DNA of 64,000 bases from Amphiduros pacificus (taxonomy: Eukaryota > Annelida > Polychaeta > Phyllodocida > Hesionidae). Below the pieces are notes generated by a model, which was not told the DNA's origin, made no database searches, and was given only the letters and a program-made list of their open reading frames with translations. A program made the position numbers and the translations under genes. Shown here one piece after another: positions 34,301-59,722 of the stretch. The stretch lies in the NCBI GenBank assembly GCA_949316495.1, contig OX439010.1, forward strand, positions 25,115,766-25,179,765, in the 5' to 3' direction. The number at the start of each line of letters is the position of its first letter. Within the stretch, counting starts at the first letter, position 1.

Positions 34301-36537
34301 TTGGGTCGTCTCAGCGTTCATGGGTGGCACGGCATCATGCATGAGGTCAGAAGGTCACATGACGACATCGGCATCACATGTAGGTCACAACTCTTTTACT
34401 TTTGCTTCTCTGTATTTTTAATATTAATTGCCAAGTATAGTACTGGTTCTGGCTAGTACACTCTGATTTGAGCTATTGCAAATTTCCACTTGCTAGCCTG
34501 ACTGTCTTAAAGCCTGAAAAGTATTTGGACCTGACTACAAATTATAAGATTGCATGATAACAAACTTGATAAATGGCCATATATCTATATGTAGTGAATA
34601 TTATTATTGTTTGTTTCAGTCCCTATTGACCTAGATGTTCGAATGAAGGCAGTGTTAATCGGAGCTGTATTTGCCATTGTAAGTAGCTGGGTATCTTTTC
34701 AGTTTTACCCCTTCATCACTGAAAAGTATCATGCAGTAATTTGGTAATTAAAAGCATATATATAAATATATATATATTTTAAAATGATGCCAAGCAAGAG
34801 AGGGTTTTTCATTGGGGTTTTGTTCAAATAGGTCTTACAGAGACATATTGCAGTGCATCAATCAAAAAAGTTAGTGAAAATGCCAGGCAGGTTTTTACAC
34901 ATTATTTTAAAAATTACTGCACAATTCCATTATGATGTTGACAGGTAGAGTTGTCACATTACTTATCCATCTCATTGACTTGAAGCCCATCCTCATATGA
35001 CCTGAATGGTGTTACCGCTCATAACATTTGAATGGTTATAATTTGGCACTTACCATCGCTTATGAACCTTTCTGATACCATCGCTTATGAACCTTCTGAT
35101 GCCATCGCTTATGAACCTTCTGATGCCATCGCTTATGAACCTTCTGATACCATCGCTTATGAACCTTCTGATACCATCGCTTATGAACCTTTCTGATACC
35201 ATCGCTTATGAACCTTACTGATACCATGGCTTATGAACCTTCTGATACCATCACTTATGAACCTTTCTGATGCCATCGCTTATGAACCTTTCTGATACCA
35301 TCGCTTATGAACCTTTCTGATACCATCGCTTATGAACCTTTCTGATACCATCGCTTATGAACCTTTCTGATGCCATCGCTTATGAACCTTTCTGATACCA
35401 TCGCTTATGAACCTTTCTGATGCCATCGCTTATGACCTTTCTGATGCCATCGCTTATGAACCTTTCTGATGCCATCGCTTATGAACCTTTCTGATACCAT
35501 TGCTTATGAACCTTTCTGATACCATTGCTTATGAACCTTTCTGATGCCATCGCTTATGAACCTTACTGATACCATCGCTTATGAACCTTTCTGATACCAT
35601 TGCTTATGAACCTTTCTGATACCATCGCTTATGAACCTTACTGATACCATCGCTTATGAACCTTTCTGATACCATCGCTTATGAACCTTACTGATGCCAT
35701 TGCTTATGAACCTTTCTGATACCATCGCTTATGAACCTTTCTGATGCCATCGCTTATGAACCTTTCTGATACCATCGCTTATGAACCTTTCTGATACCAT
35801 TGCTTATGAACCTTTCTGATACCATCGCTTATGAACCTTACTGATACCATCGCTTATGAACCTTTCTGATACCATTGCTTATGAACCTTACTGATGCCAT
35901 CGCTTATGAACCTATCTTTATACTGTGAGGGGCCTTACTGGGACTGGAATAGCATTCAAAATTGTTCCATTTCTCCATACCTCCTAATGCTAAAAAACCC
36001 ACCAAATATCTCACGTACTGACTTTTCATGTCAGTAGAGTGAACTCCACAGTCAAAAGACAGACAGGCCAATGCAATTGTCCTTAGCAAAAGTGTGATAA
36101 TTAAGCTTTTGTGTGGCTCTTATCATGCGTAAATCAGGCTTTCCTAAATTACTTTCATTATGCCTGACACATTCATTGCCTGACCAATCAGATCACAGTA
36201 ACCCATTACTTATGGGCAACTGATAAATATTCATGACAAGCAGCTACCAATATTAGATCTAAATGCTATCCCAGCTTTCATCAGGAGGGAGTCTGAAATT
36301 CAGCCAAGCTCAGCACCTCAAAATTACCATTATAAAACAATGATAATGATATTGTTGGAAATCATTCATGGCAGAGAGAGGGCTATTGCCAGTTGCCATT
36401 TTTTAATGATTGGATTGTAAGAAAGTTTTACAACTCATGTTCTGATGATATTTAGCAGTGTCTGTATGGAGGTTTAATTGCTGGTTTTTGGTATGTTTCA
36501 GGACTGGCTTTACAGAACAAAGGGAGGACGAGCATAG
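30270..36537 (+). CDS. Phospholipid scramblase family protein, nine coding exons
   Basis: Scramblases (PLSCR) are palmitoylated membrane proteins linked to calcium-dependent movement of phospholipids across the bilayer. The joined protein has 580 residues. The first 358 come from one exon and are acidic, Ser/Glu/Asn-rich and probably disordered; usual PLSCR N-termini are shorter and Pro-rich. The scramblase domain follows: GFCPPGLECLLDAGQLVIHK matches the family start PPGLEYL, and the end FPIDLDVRMKAVLIGAVFAI matches the calcium-site and C-terminal helix segment FPLDLDVKMKAV. A Cys-rich stretch TCLMCGMSVHCMTRCKF sits in the middle. Overall identity to vertebrate PLSCRs looks low, so this is a divergent member. 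The acceptor one base before the ATG implies a 5' non-coding exon further left. Confidence 0.85.
31745..31852 (+). CDS. Scramblase exon 2 (domain start)
   Basis: Encodes VMMQPGVMYGFCPPGLECLL, then DAGQLVIHKDNLRHKQ. Acceptor CTTTCAG and donor GTAAGT. Its 3' edge and donor are copied in the adjacent array. Confidence 0.88.
31832..32140 (+). repeat. Array built from scramblase exon 2 edge and its splice donor
   Basis: About eight copies of ctcaggcacaaacagggtaa, in 34- and ~46-bp registers. The first copy is the real exon end CACAAACAG|GGTAAG; all others lie in the intron, and most keep a good donor (gggtaagtgtgacag). Confidence 0.92.
32360..32434 (+). CDS. Scramblase exon 3
   Basis: Encodes EFNKDALSRMEIIDETRRLM then YYVEE. 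Acceptor TTTACAG; the donor GTCAGA is weaker than usual. Phases fit on both sides. Confidence 0.82.
32693..32751 (+). CDS. Scramblase exon 4
   Basis: Encodes EPTPLSRTSFLFKLHDRNKQ; acceptor TGTTACAG, donor GTGAGT. Ends in phase 0. Confidence 0.82.
33180..33316 (+). CDS. Scramblase exon 5 (Cys-rich segment)
   Basis: Encodes EVMEVYMPHSNTCLMCGMSV, then HCMTRCKFQAMVFAPLSQVA and GFIRRS. Four cysteines lie within 17 residues, in the place where PLSCRs carry membrane- or metal-related cysteines. Donor GTAAGT. Confidence 0.85.
33317..33735 (+). repeat. ~30-bp array starting at the scramblase exon 5 donor
   Basis: The donor region gtaagtcacacctcatccaa is unit one; about 13 later units read taagtcaccactcattcagt then cattaagctt. 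The donor GT is lost in the later copies. Confidence 0.9.
34025..34112 (+). CDS. Scramblase exon 6
   Basis: Encodes RTRFVQEFEILNHQESVILV then MRGGPSDLE. Acceptor TTTCACAG, donor GTCAGT. Confidence 0.84.
34274..34379 (+). CDS. Scramblase exon 7
   Basis: Encodes IYTPDLENELGRLSVHGWHG, then IMHEVRRSHDDIGIT. Acceptor TTTTTCAG, donor GTAGGT. The last base joins exon 8 to make Phe of FPIDLDV. Confidence 0.84.
34620..34678 (+). CDS. Scramblase exon 8 (calcium-site segment and membrane helix)
   Basis: Encodes FPIDLDVRMKAVLIGAVFAI, the most conserved PLSCR segment. Acceptor TGTTTCAG, donor GTAAGT. Confidence 0.9.
35047..35915. repeat. 25-bp minisatellite in scramblase intron 8, about 34 copies
   Basis: Units of gataccatcgcttatgaacc plus tttct, with limited variants (atgcc/atacc, cgctt/tgctt, tttct/ttact). 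Confidence 0.96.
36502..36537 (+). CDS. Scramblase exon 9 (C-terminus)
   Basis: Encodes DWLYRTKGGRA and TAG. The join AVFAI-DWLY continues the membrane helix into the short basic external tail typical of the family. Confidence 0.82.
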   Translation, partial: DWLYRTKGGRA

Positions 36538-39500
36538 CAGTGGCTCAGGACCACTCCCCGTATTCTACAATATTCTGTGATTCTTTATATTCCACACGTT
36601 AAGTTGGCACCATGGACAGGGCAGCCATGCTTAGTCTCATGGTAATAGAAACCCTTCTCCTTTAGCTTTGTATTGAATACTATTGTATTACATATGCCAT
36701 ATCTGACAAAATAGTAGTTATCTCATTGAAATCCCAACCAATATGCTGCAGTGTGATCGATTGTAGATTGCTTATTGTAAAGTTTTTGATTCAACCGCAT
36801 TCCTGTGAAGCTTGAAAAGGGTCATTTCTTCTGGCTATTTCAGTCCATCATGTGTATAGCTTATTTATGAAGTGCTGGCTAATTCTGAAACAGAGATCTA
36901 GTGTATGCCTTAAAATAAACTGTTCCAGTAAAGGATGTATTGGTGTAATATAGATATTTGGCAATTTCTCAATAGCTCCTATAATAGTAGGAAATGATGG
37001 AGGCCATTCTGTAAGAGGGAGAGCTCGCTGATATGAAAATTGCTAACAAAAATGCAATAATGCTGACATTAGCTTGTTAATCCACATTGTGATTCAGAAA
37101 TATCCTCCTGATTTGAGGAATGGAGGATGGAAGTACACAAGGCAACATATTAACCAGCATGCACTTATGTCTTGAGCTATTGCCATCAGTTTTGCAAACC
37201 AGCTATAAATCCCACAGAGCAGATTATGAGAATATATGCAACCCAATTTTGATAACTAGGGTAATGCTTAAACTTTCTTTAATCCATTCAATCATGTGCT
37301 GTTCAAAAGTTCATGTATTTCTAAATGTGTGGATGCAAGAACTATACAGCAAAAACAATCTTTAAGGCTCTATGTCAAGATCTGCATCCAATTCATCCTT
37401 TTAAAAAAAAGCTAAAAATTTAACTTTTGCAGTCATGCAAAATTTAACATTAGTAGAAAATATGTTCAGCGGCATTTTTGCATTGCAAATAGATTCAAAT
37501 GGTCGCTATCTCAATTTCTTTTTATATTGAAACATTGGTACTTTGCATCAAGGGTTTCCTGTAATGTGTAGATCTAGTATTTATATTAATTTATTCAGTT
37601 AGTAAGTAGATTTAGAAATCACTGAACTCTTGTGCAGATTTTTTTACCAGTCAAGCTCACAGATAAGACTTGATGATTTGAAAAAAGAAATGAGAAATAT
37701 GGGTTATATGAGATTGACTTCAAGATCCCCAGTCACGGTCACTCTTCAAAAAGAGTAGGGCATTAAGTCCTAGTGACAGGCTTCTAAATAACCTGAGTTA
37801 GCCTAAATAGTGATGAGAAAGTCATTCTTACAAAAAATGGATTTAATCTGAAGTTTACTAGAGCAGCAGTAGGATACAAGCTCTCCGCCGTCTGACTAAC
37901 TTTATTCAGGGCAGAAATCTTCCGTTGCCTTTGTGATTTGACCTCATGCTGTATGACTACCTTTATTCAGGGCAGAGATCTTCCGTTGCCTTTGTGATTT
38001 GACCTCATGCTGTATGACTACCTTTATTCAGGGCAGAGATCTTCCGTTGCCTTTGTGATTTGACCTCATGCTGTATGCATGTTACTCTATTTTTACTCAA
38101 ATCATCCTCTCCAGCAATGCGATTATTTTGGCTTGAATGCATCAAATTTTACCTCTTGTCAGTATCAAGTCATCAAGTTCTGACCTATTTTCAAAGCTGG
38201 ATCCCAAAATATTTACAGTTTAAAATTTCAGTGCTGCAGCATATGCTTAGGATATTACAGATCATATAATTAGATGTTTTGGACTCAATCAGTTGCCATG
38301 GTTACCAAGGCAAATTTGAATGTTGTATATTATAAGAATCATTCCATACCACAGGCCAGGGTATATCTATCATGTGAGAAGGTATACAGGATGACCCACC
38401 CATTATTGTTTCCATGGATAAACAAATAAAAACATGCCTTATCAATCAGTAAATGAAAATCCATTATCAGTGCTTCATTAGTTATATACCATGTATCATA
38501 TTTAATTTAGTGTTAGATGAGGCAAGGATTTTTTCCTGATTTTTTTTAATGGTTTTCAACATAGGACAGGATAGGGAAAAAACTATTTCTGGTTATGCAA
38601 ATTAAAATTGCTGATTCTAAAGCAAAATAATAAACATATATTGTAAAAGAAATGTTTAAAGCAGAACTAGAAACAAAACTACTTTTCCTATCCTTGGTTT
38701 GAGAGTTTGTAGTGCATTTGTTTCAGGATATATTTAAAAGATCTGTATATAACATGTGCAATACCAGGCAGCAGTTCAAAAGCCAACAGCATATAACTTT
38801 ATATGTATAAAATATGCAATTTGAACTATTTATACATTTTGTACACAGTACATAAATTGTAAAATATTGTGTAAATATCTTGTATGTTATGGTACCATTT
38901 CTGTGCTACAATTTCTATATATTGTGTGCTTTCATACTTGGGAATATTCTGTGTATTAATGAATTCCTTCATATTTTTATCCCAATACATTACCATTCAG
39001 ATTCCATTTTGCCTTCATCCTCTCTAAATGTTACCATTTTATAGGACTATACCCTTGTCTTACATCTACTCAAGAGAAATAATTATTCTATGTATAACAT
39101 TGTATATTTTCTATCACAATCAAAATCCTGATTTTTTTAAGCTCTACTGCTCTATCCAGTTGATTTGTGCTGTGAAAACTAAAGTCTGCAAGCAAATATT
39201 ATAGCTCTCGTCTGCCTGGGCTAAAGTTATATTTTCTTCCTTGAGTTTATTTGGGTTTTTTCTGAGTTTTATTATAAATATGTAAAAACAGGCTTATGAA
39301 AATACAATTCTTGGAAAATTTGAAGTTATACACATTTAATTCATATGATGTTCATATCATGAATTTGTCAGAATTTTTGCCTTATTTACTAATATTAGAA
39401 CTTGTACATGTAGAATGAGAAATTTATTGATAAGAATCTCTGAAGATGCAATCTCCCAAATCTTGATTGAATATTTTCATTCTCAGCCAGAATATTTAAA

Positions 39501-40140
39501 TCTATATTTTGCTGGGATGCAAAGATCAATCTGTACAAAGTGGTATTCTGTCCCCATAATATAAACATGTGTTACTGCCTGTAATGTTTTTATTTACCCG
39601 TAGTATAAGGCTTTCTGAATTGGTTATTTCAATTCTCTTATTCTTACAGTGTATTTTGTTTGTTTTATTCAGCCAAAGCAAGTTTGATTGACCAAAAACT
39701 ATTTTGTTTGGTTTTGAGTGGCAACAAAAAATCTCTCAAAACTTAATGTCAAGTAGTTATTTTTAAAAGACTCATTGGAGCGGTCACCAAATATATCACT
39801 TTGAACATACATGTATTTCAATTTTTTGAAAGTGCTGTTAAATTTTTTCAGTGGTTTTCAAGTAGTATTCCTGAATTAAGAGATTATTATTTTCTTAAAA
39901 TCAGCCTGTTGATTTGTATCATCCCTTCACCAGTTTGTACAGTCATTTAAAGCTGGTTTCTGTTATCATAATCACCAATTTTCACACATTCAATCTTCAT
40001 TTGAAAAGTGTATATAATAAGTACATTTAAAGCTTTTATTGATACAAATAAAATTATACAATAAATTTGTTTCTTAGGTTTTTTATTACCTATGAATGAA
40101 ATGAGATTGGGATCTTGTTCATGTCCGGCATGGAACTGAA
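36538..40140. other. Scramblase 3' UTR and convergent intergenic region
   Basis: AT-rich, without coding exons recognised. Candidate poly(A) signals occur (AATAAA at 36914 and several later), so the transcript end is uncertain. A 61-bp unit is tandemly triplicated at about 37905-38070 (ggcagagatcttccgttgcc). Confidence 0.55.
36914..36919 (+). terminator. First candidate poly(A) signal after the scramblase stop
   Basis: AATAAA 377 bases after TAG. Later AATAAA motifs also exist, so use is uncertain. Confidence 0.35.
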
Positions 40141-40470
40141 TCACAAAATCAGCACTTTTTAGTGCTAAGGGGCTCAGCTGGGGACCATAAACCACAGGTC
40201 AATAAAGGGAGGGGGCACAATTGGTGACCATAAACCACAGGTTATTTAAGGCAGGGGCACAGATGGGTACCATAAACCAGGTTATTAAAGGCAGGGGCAC
40301 AGATGGGGGACCATAGACCTCAAGTTATTAACAGAAGGGGGTACAGTTGGAGACCATAAACCAAAGTTTATTTGAGGAAGGGGGTGTTGGTGGGGATCAT
40401 AAACACCAGGTTATTTAAGGGAGGGGGCACAGCCGGGGACTAGATGACAAAATTAGTACTTTCTTCTTAT
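40140..40470. repeat. ~42-bp degenerate array (gggaccataaaccacaggtt)
   Basis: About seven units with ggggaccataaaccacaggt and aaggcaggggcacag. Confidence 0.8.
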
Positions 40471-40784
40471 AGGGAAGGAGCAAGGTCAGGGAATCACAAT
40501 ATCACAGGGTCATTAAGGAGAAAGTGAGTTACTGGCAAAATAATCAGCATTCACAATTATCATATTTCATATTAAAATACTTGATATGGATACAACACTG
40601 ATTTCTGCCTTTTGATTTATGTCTGAAATTGAATACTGCCTGATGTTAAGGTAACCACCGAAAGCTGAAAATGTTAATCTGCCCAAATAGCTTTTTTCTG
40701 CCTGGCCTCAATTTATAGATTGATAAGAAACAAAACCTATTTTATGAACTCTGATCCAACTAAGATTAATCTTTGGGGTGACAC

Positions 40785-40985
40785 TTATTTATCTGTAAGT
40801 GCCATACATTAATCCAGTTTTTGGACCAATCATGGCAGCCAATACTGAAACAATCGTGGGAGCCAAGGGCAATTATTTTGACCAATCAGAGAGAAGCTAA
40901 CAAATGGTTACAAGACGTGTCCATAGCAACAATGGCAGATGGTGATCGATAACTGTCTACATTTCAATATCTCAAAACTCTGTGG
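40785..40985. repeat. Dispersed repeat family, copy 1
   Basis: Contains gaccaatcagagagaagcta, acaaatggttacaagacgtg and acaatggcagatggtgatcg; about 200 bp. Copies 2 and 3 are at 49250-49545 and 56730-56935. No terminal structure was made out; possibly a small non-autonomous transposon. Confidence 0.7.
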
Positions 40986-41325
40986 TATAAGTTCATTTAG
41001 CTTCAATTTAATTTGTAAATTACTCATAACTTACTCATTAAAAAAATGAAAACAAATACTAAAATTTATCAAATAGATGAAGATTATTGGTTTTATTAAC
41101 TATCACAAAATCATATATCACAGTATTGAATCTTTTATGGTCAACTGTAAAATCTGTTTAGTTCTGGTGCTGATCACACAGCTTTACAGCAATCTAAGTC
41201 AAACCCCTTATTATATGTCTCTGATAAATTAATTAAAATATCAACAACTCAACTGATATAAAATAATAAATAACATCATCACAGGTTCTTCATTTCTTAA
41301 ATCATCTAGAATTATATAGTGTATC
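40986..41325. other. Intergenic gap next to the TRPC 3' end
   Basis: AT-rich; nothing recognised. Confidence 0.5.
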
Positions 41326-41331
41326 TTTATT
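41326..41331 (-). terminator. Candidate poly(A) signal of the TRPC gene
   Basis: AATAAA on the minus strand just beyond the 74-bp array, about 745 bases after the stop codon. Its use would place the whole array in the 3' UTR. Confidence 0.5.
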
Positions 41332-42074
41332 TCTTTTTCAACAAGAAGAATATCAGAGATTCTTGGATTTTCTTGGTCCAGTTCTAGCAGGACTTGTAGG
41401 ATAGGATATCAGCTAGAGTGAGATTCTGGGATTTCTTGGTGCGGTTCTAGCAGGACTCGCAAGGTGTGTCTCATGTAGGATATCAGCTAGAGAGAGATTC
41501 TGGGATTTCTTGGTCCGGTTCTAGCAGGACTCGCAAGGTGTGTCTCATGTAGGATATCAGCTAGAGTGAGATTCTGGGATTTCTTGGTGCGGTTCTAGCA
41601 GGACTCGCAAGGTGTGTCTCATGTAGGATATCAGCTAGAGTGAGATTCTGGGATTTCTTGGTCCGGTTCTAGCAGGACTCGCAAGGTGTGTCTCATGTAG
41701 GATATCAGCTAGAGAGAGATTCTGGGATTTCTTGGTCCGGTTCTAGCAGGACTCGCAAGGTGTGTCTCATGTAGGATATCAGCTAGAGTGAGATTCTGGG
41801 ATTTCTTGGTGCGGTTCTAGCAGGACTCGCAGGGTGTGTCTCATGTAGGATATCAGCTAGAGAGAGATTCTGGGAATTCTTGGTCCGGTTCTAGCAGGAC
41901 TCGCAAGGTGTGTCTCATGTAGGATATCAGCTAGAGTGAGATTCTGGGATTTCTTGGTCCGGTTCTAGCAGGACTCGCAAGGTGTGTCTCATGTAGGATA
42001 TCAGCTAGAGAGAGATTCTGGGATTTCTTGGTCCGGTTCTAGCAGGACTCGCAAGGTGTGTCTCATGTAGGATA

Positions 42075-57650
<15,576 letters not shown>

Positions 57651-58431
57651 CTGAAATGAAAATTAACCTATGAAGGCTATTCTTCTGGAAACTATATCTA
57701 AACTGACTATCAGCGCAAGGTAGTGTTTTTCCAAGATTAAAGTGGCCAAATGTATTGATGCACAAAAAATTAAAAACATTTATATATTTCAAGTCCCTAT
57801 ACATAGCAAGAGCCATAGTGGAAGTGTCAATTGATGATATCATACTCAAAGGCAGTGTGTGTGTTGCTGAGGTCTCAACAGAAAGTCTGGTTCTTATCCT
57901 TCCTGCCGATCAACCAAGTAGGGCTCCTTATACCGTCATCACCCTGGATGGTTGAATAGTAGCTTTACAATCTCATCCTCACATACATCATAGACAAACG
58001 GTTAATCCTCCTTCCTTTGAGATATCTTCCTACATCTTCTCTATTGTGATTGGTTTGAAACAATGTTGCACTAGATAATCCGGAGATGATAATATATGAT
58101 TAATTTTCAGAATCTTGTCAATCAGAATGCATGTGTGATTTCAACCATTCTCCAGGGACCAAATGTACGATCCCTGATCAAACTTAATTCTATGAACTTT
58201 AGAGATCAAATTTATTTTTATGAAATACTATTAAATATTATTTAAGCTTAGGTTTAACATTTGTTGGGTTACAGTATTCATTTTAAGGTCTGGTCATGGA
58301 AGTAACCACAATATATCCCTTCAAGAAATGATACTTCTAAGATCTTTGTACGATCCCTGATCCATGAACAAATCCAAATTCCTCCATCCCAAACAATGAG
58401 CAAATCATTCACATTTAAAATCCTTTTCCAA
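57651..58431. other. Region between the first TRPC exon seen and the hAT-like element
   Basis: An open frame continues from the exon for about 65 codons past the acceptor, but it resembles no TRPC N-terminus. No clear promoter or upstream exon seen. Confidence 0.45.
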
Positions 58432-58912
58432 TCAATGACTAGGGTGGCTCAAAAAAACGCTTTTTTGGAAATGTTAACCTCCCCGGGTGGATCGGTGTTC
58501 CTTTTGGGCTAAAAAAGTCAGGTAATTTTTTTGAAAATTTTTGAAACACTTTTAGGGGTCTCTCACGGCCCCTCAAATTTGACGTATTTTGGCGATTTTA
58601 CACATAAACAACAATAAATTGTGATGTATCTGTATTCATTTAATCATGCATATTATGGATGAATCCATTAGAATATTACTTTAAATTAACAACTGTAACA
58701 GTTTAAATGTAAACTAAAATTTTTTGAACCACTTTTAGGGGTCTCACACAGTCCCTCAATTTTGGGAATTTGGGCAAAAAATGACAAAAAGTGGTTTTGT
58801 ATCAGCTTCAGTTTCATATGCAATGCATACAGTTCTGTGACTAATCTCTCAATATTATGAATATCAATTGTTTTTTGGGCTTTTGGTAATTAATGTCTAC
58901 AGATTCTGCAGT

Positions 58913-59722
58913 CTACACATTATTGAGATTGGCTTTTCTCAAGTTAGCCACACGTCCCCTATGGTCACTTCGCACCAAGATGACTGTATCCCGATGCTGA
59001 GGATCCCGTGTCATTTGGGCACAATCTTGGACATCTTTAACTGCCCTCTCAGCTGGATCATTGACCACTGATAAGTCTGCACAGAATCTCTTGCAGTGAT
59101 CATACTCTTCATAATCCGACCACACTGATGGGTGCTCTTGCAGCCATTCTGCTTGTACAGCAAGCAGCTCAAAGAGTAGCCATGACCGCTCTGTGATGAA
59201 AGCAGCGAGGGAAGGCATGTCATCTGTAAGTTGAGCAGCAACTGCATTGAAGTGTGGTTGACCTGGTTTGCCTGTTGCAAACACTTGTGGCCGAGGAGTA
59301 TTGAGCAGCAATACTGCCATGAACTGCTTGTCTTCCACTGGTGTGAGGTCATCAAATAGTGACAGAACTACTAGTTCAGGGCATAAGTACCATAGATGGC
59401 GTCGGACACTGGCCAGTGCTGCGGCTGCGATAACTTGGTCATGCTGGCGGTACCTCTGCAGGTCATACCACAGAGTAAGATCATGACGCGGGGCTGCTGT
59501 CGCCAGAGGAGCACTGAGGAAGTAGCGGCCATAGAGGTGAACTACATAGCCAACCAATCTTGTGATCTTTCCTTGTTCTGCCGGAGTGAGGGGGAAAACA
59601 TGTGAGAGCAGAAAGATCTTGAGCAAGTAGATACTCTTGCCCATGAAACGTGCATGATGGTAGGCCCCTGGGCTGTACATCTCAAAGTGCTCAAAGATTT
59701 CTCCTCTGCGTATACGAATAGG
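58913..59722 (-). CDS. Transposase exon 2 (C-terminal)
   Basis: Acceptor TTTTCAG, then PIRIRRGEIFEHFEMYSPGA to ANLRKANLNNV and TAG. No in-frame stop in 269 codons. Confidence 0.85.
   Translation of the reverse strand, partial: PIRIRRGEIFEHFEMYSPGAYHHARFMGKSIYLLKIFLLSHVFPLTPAEQGKITRLVGYVVHLYGRYFLSAPLATAAPRHDLTLWYDLQRYRQHDQVIAAAALASVRRHLWYLCPELVVLSLFDDLTPVEDKQFMAVLLLNTPRPQVFATGKPGQPHFNAVAAQLTDDMPSLAAFITERSWLLFELLAVQAEWLQEHPSVWSDYEEYDHCKRFCADLSVVNDPAERAVKDVQDCAQMTRDPQHRDTVILVRSDHRGRVANLRKANLNNV

Noticed and set aside
57755-57955. Plus-strand 66-codon frame opposite the TRPC 5' region
   Set aside because: No recognised domain or promoter; likely chance.
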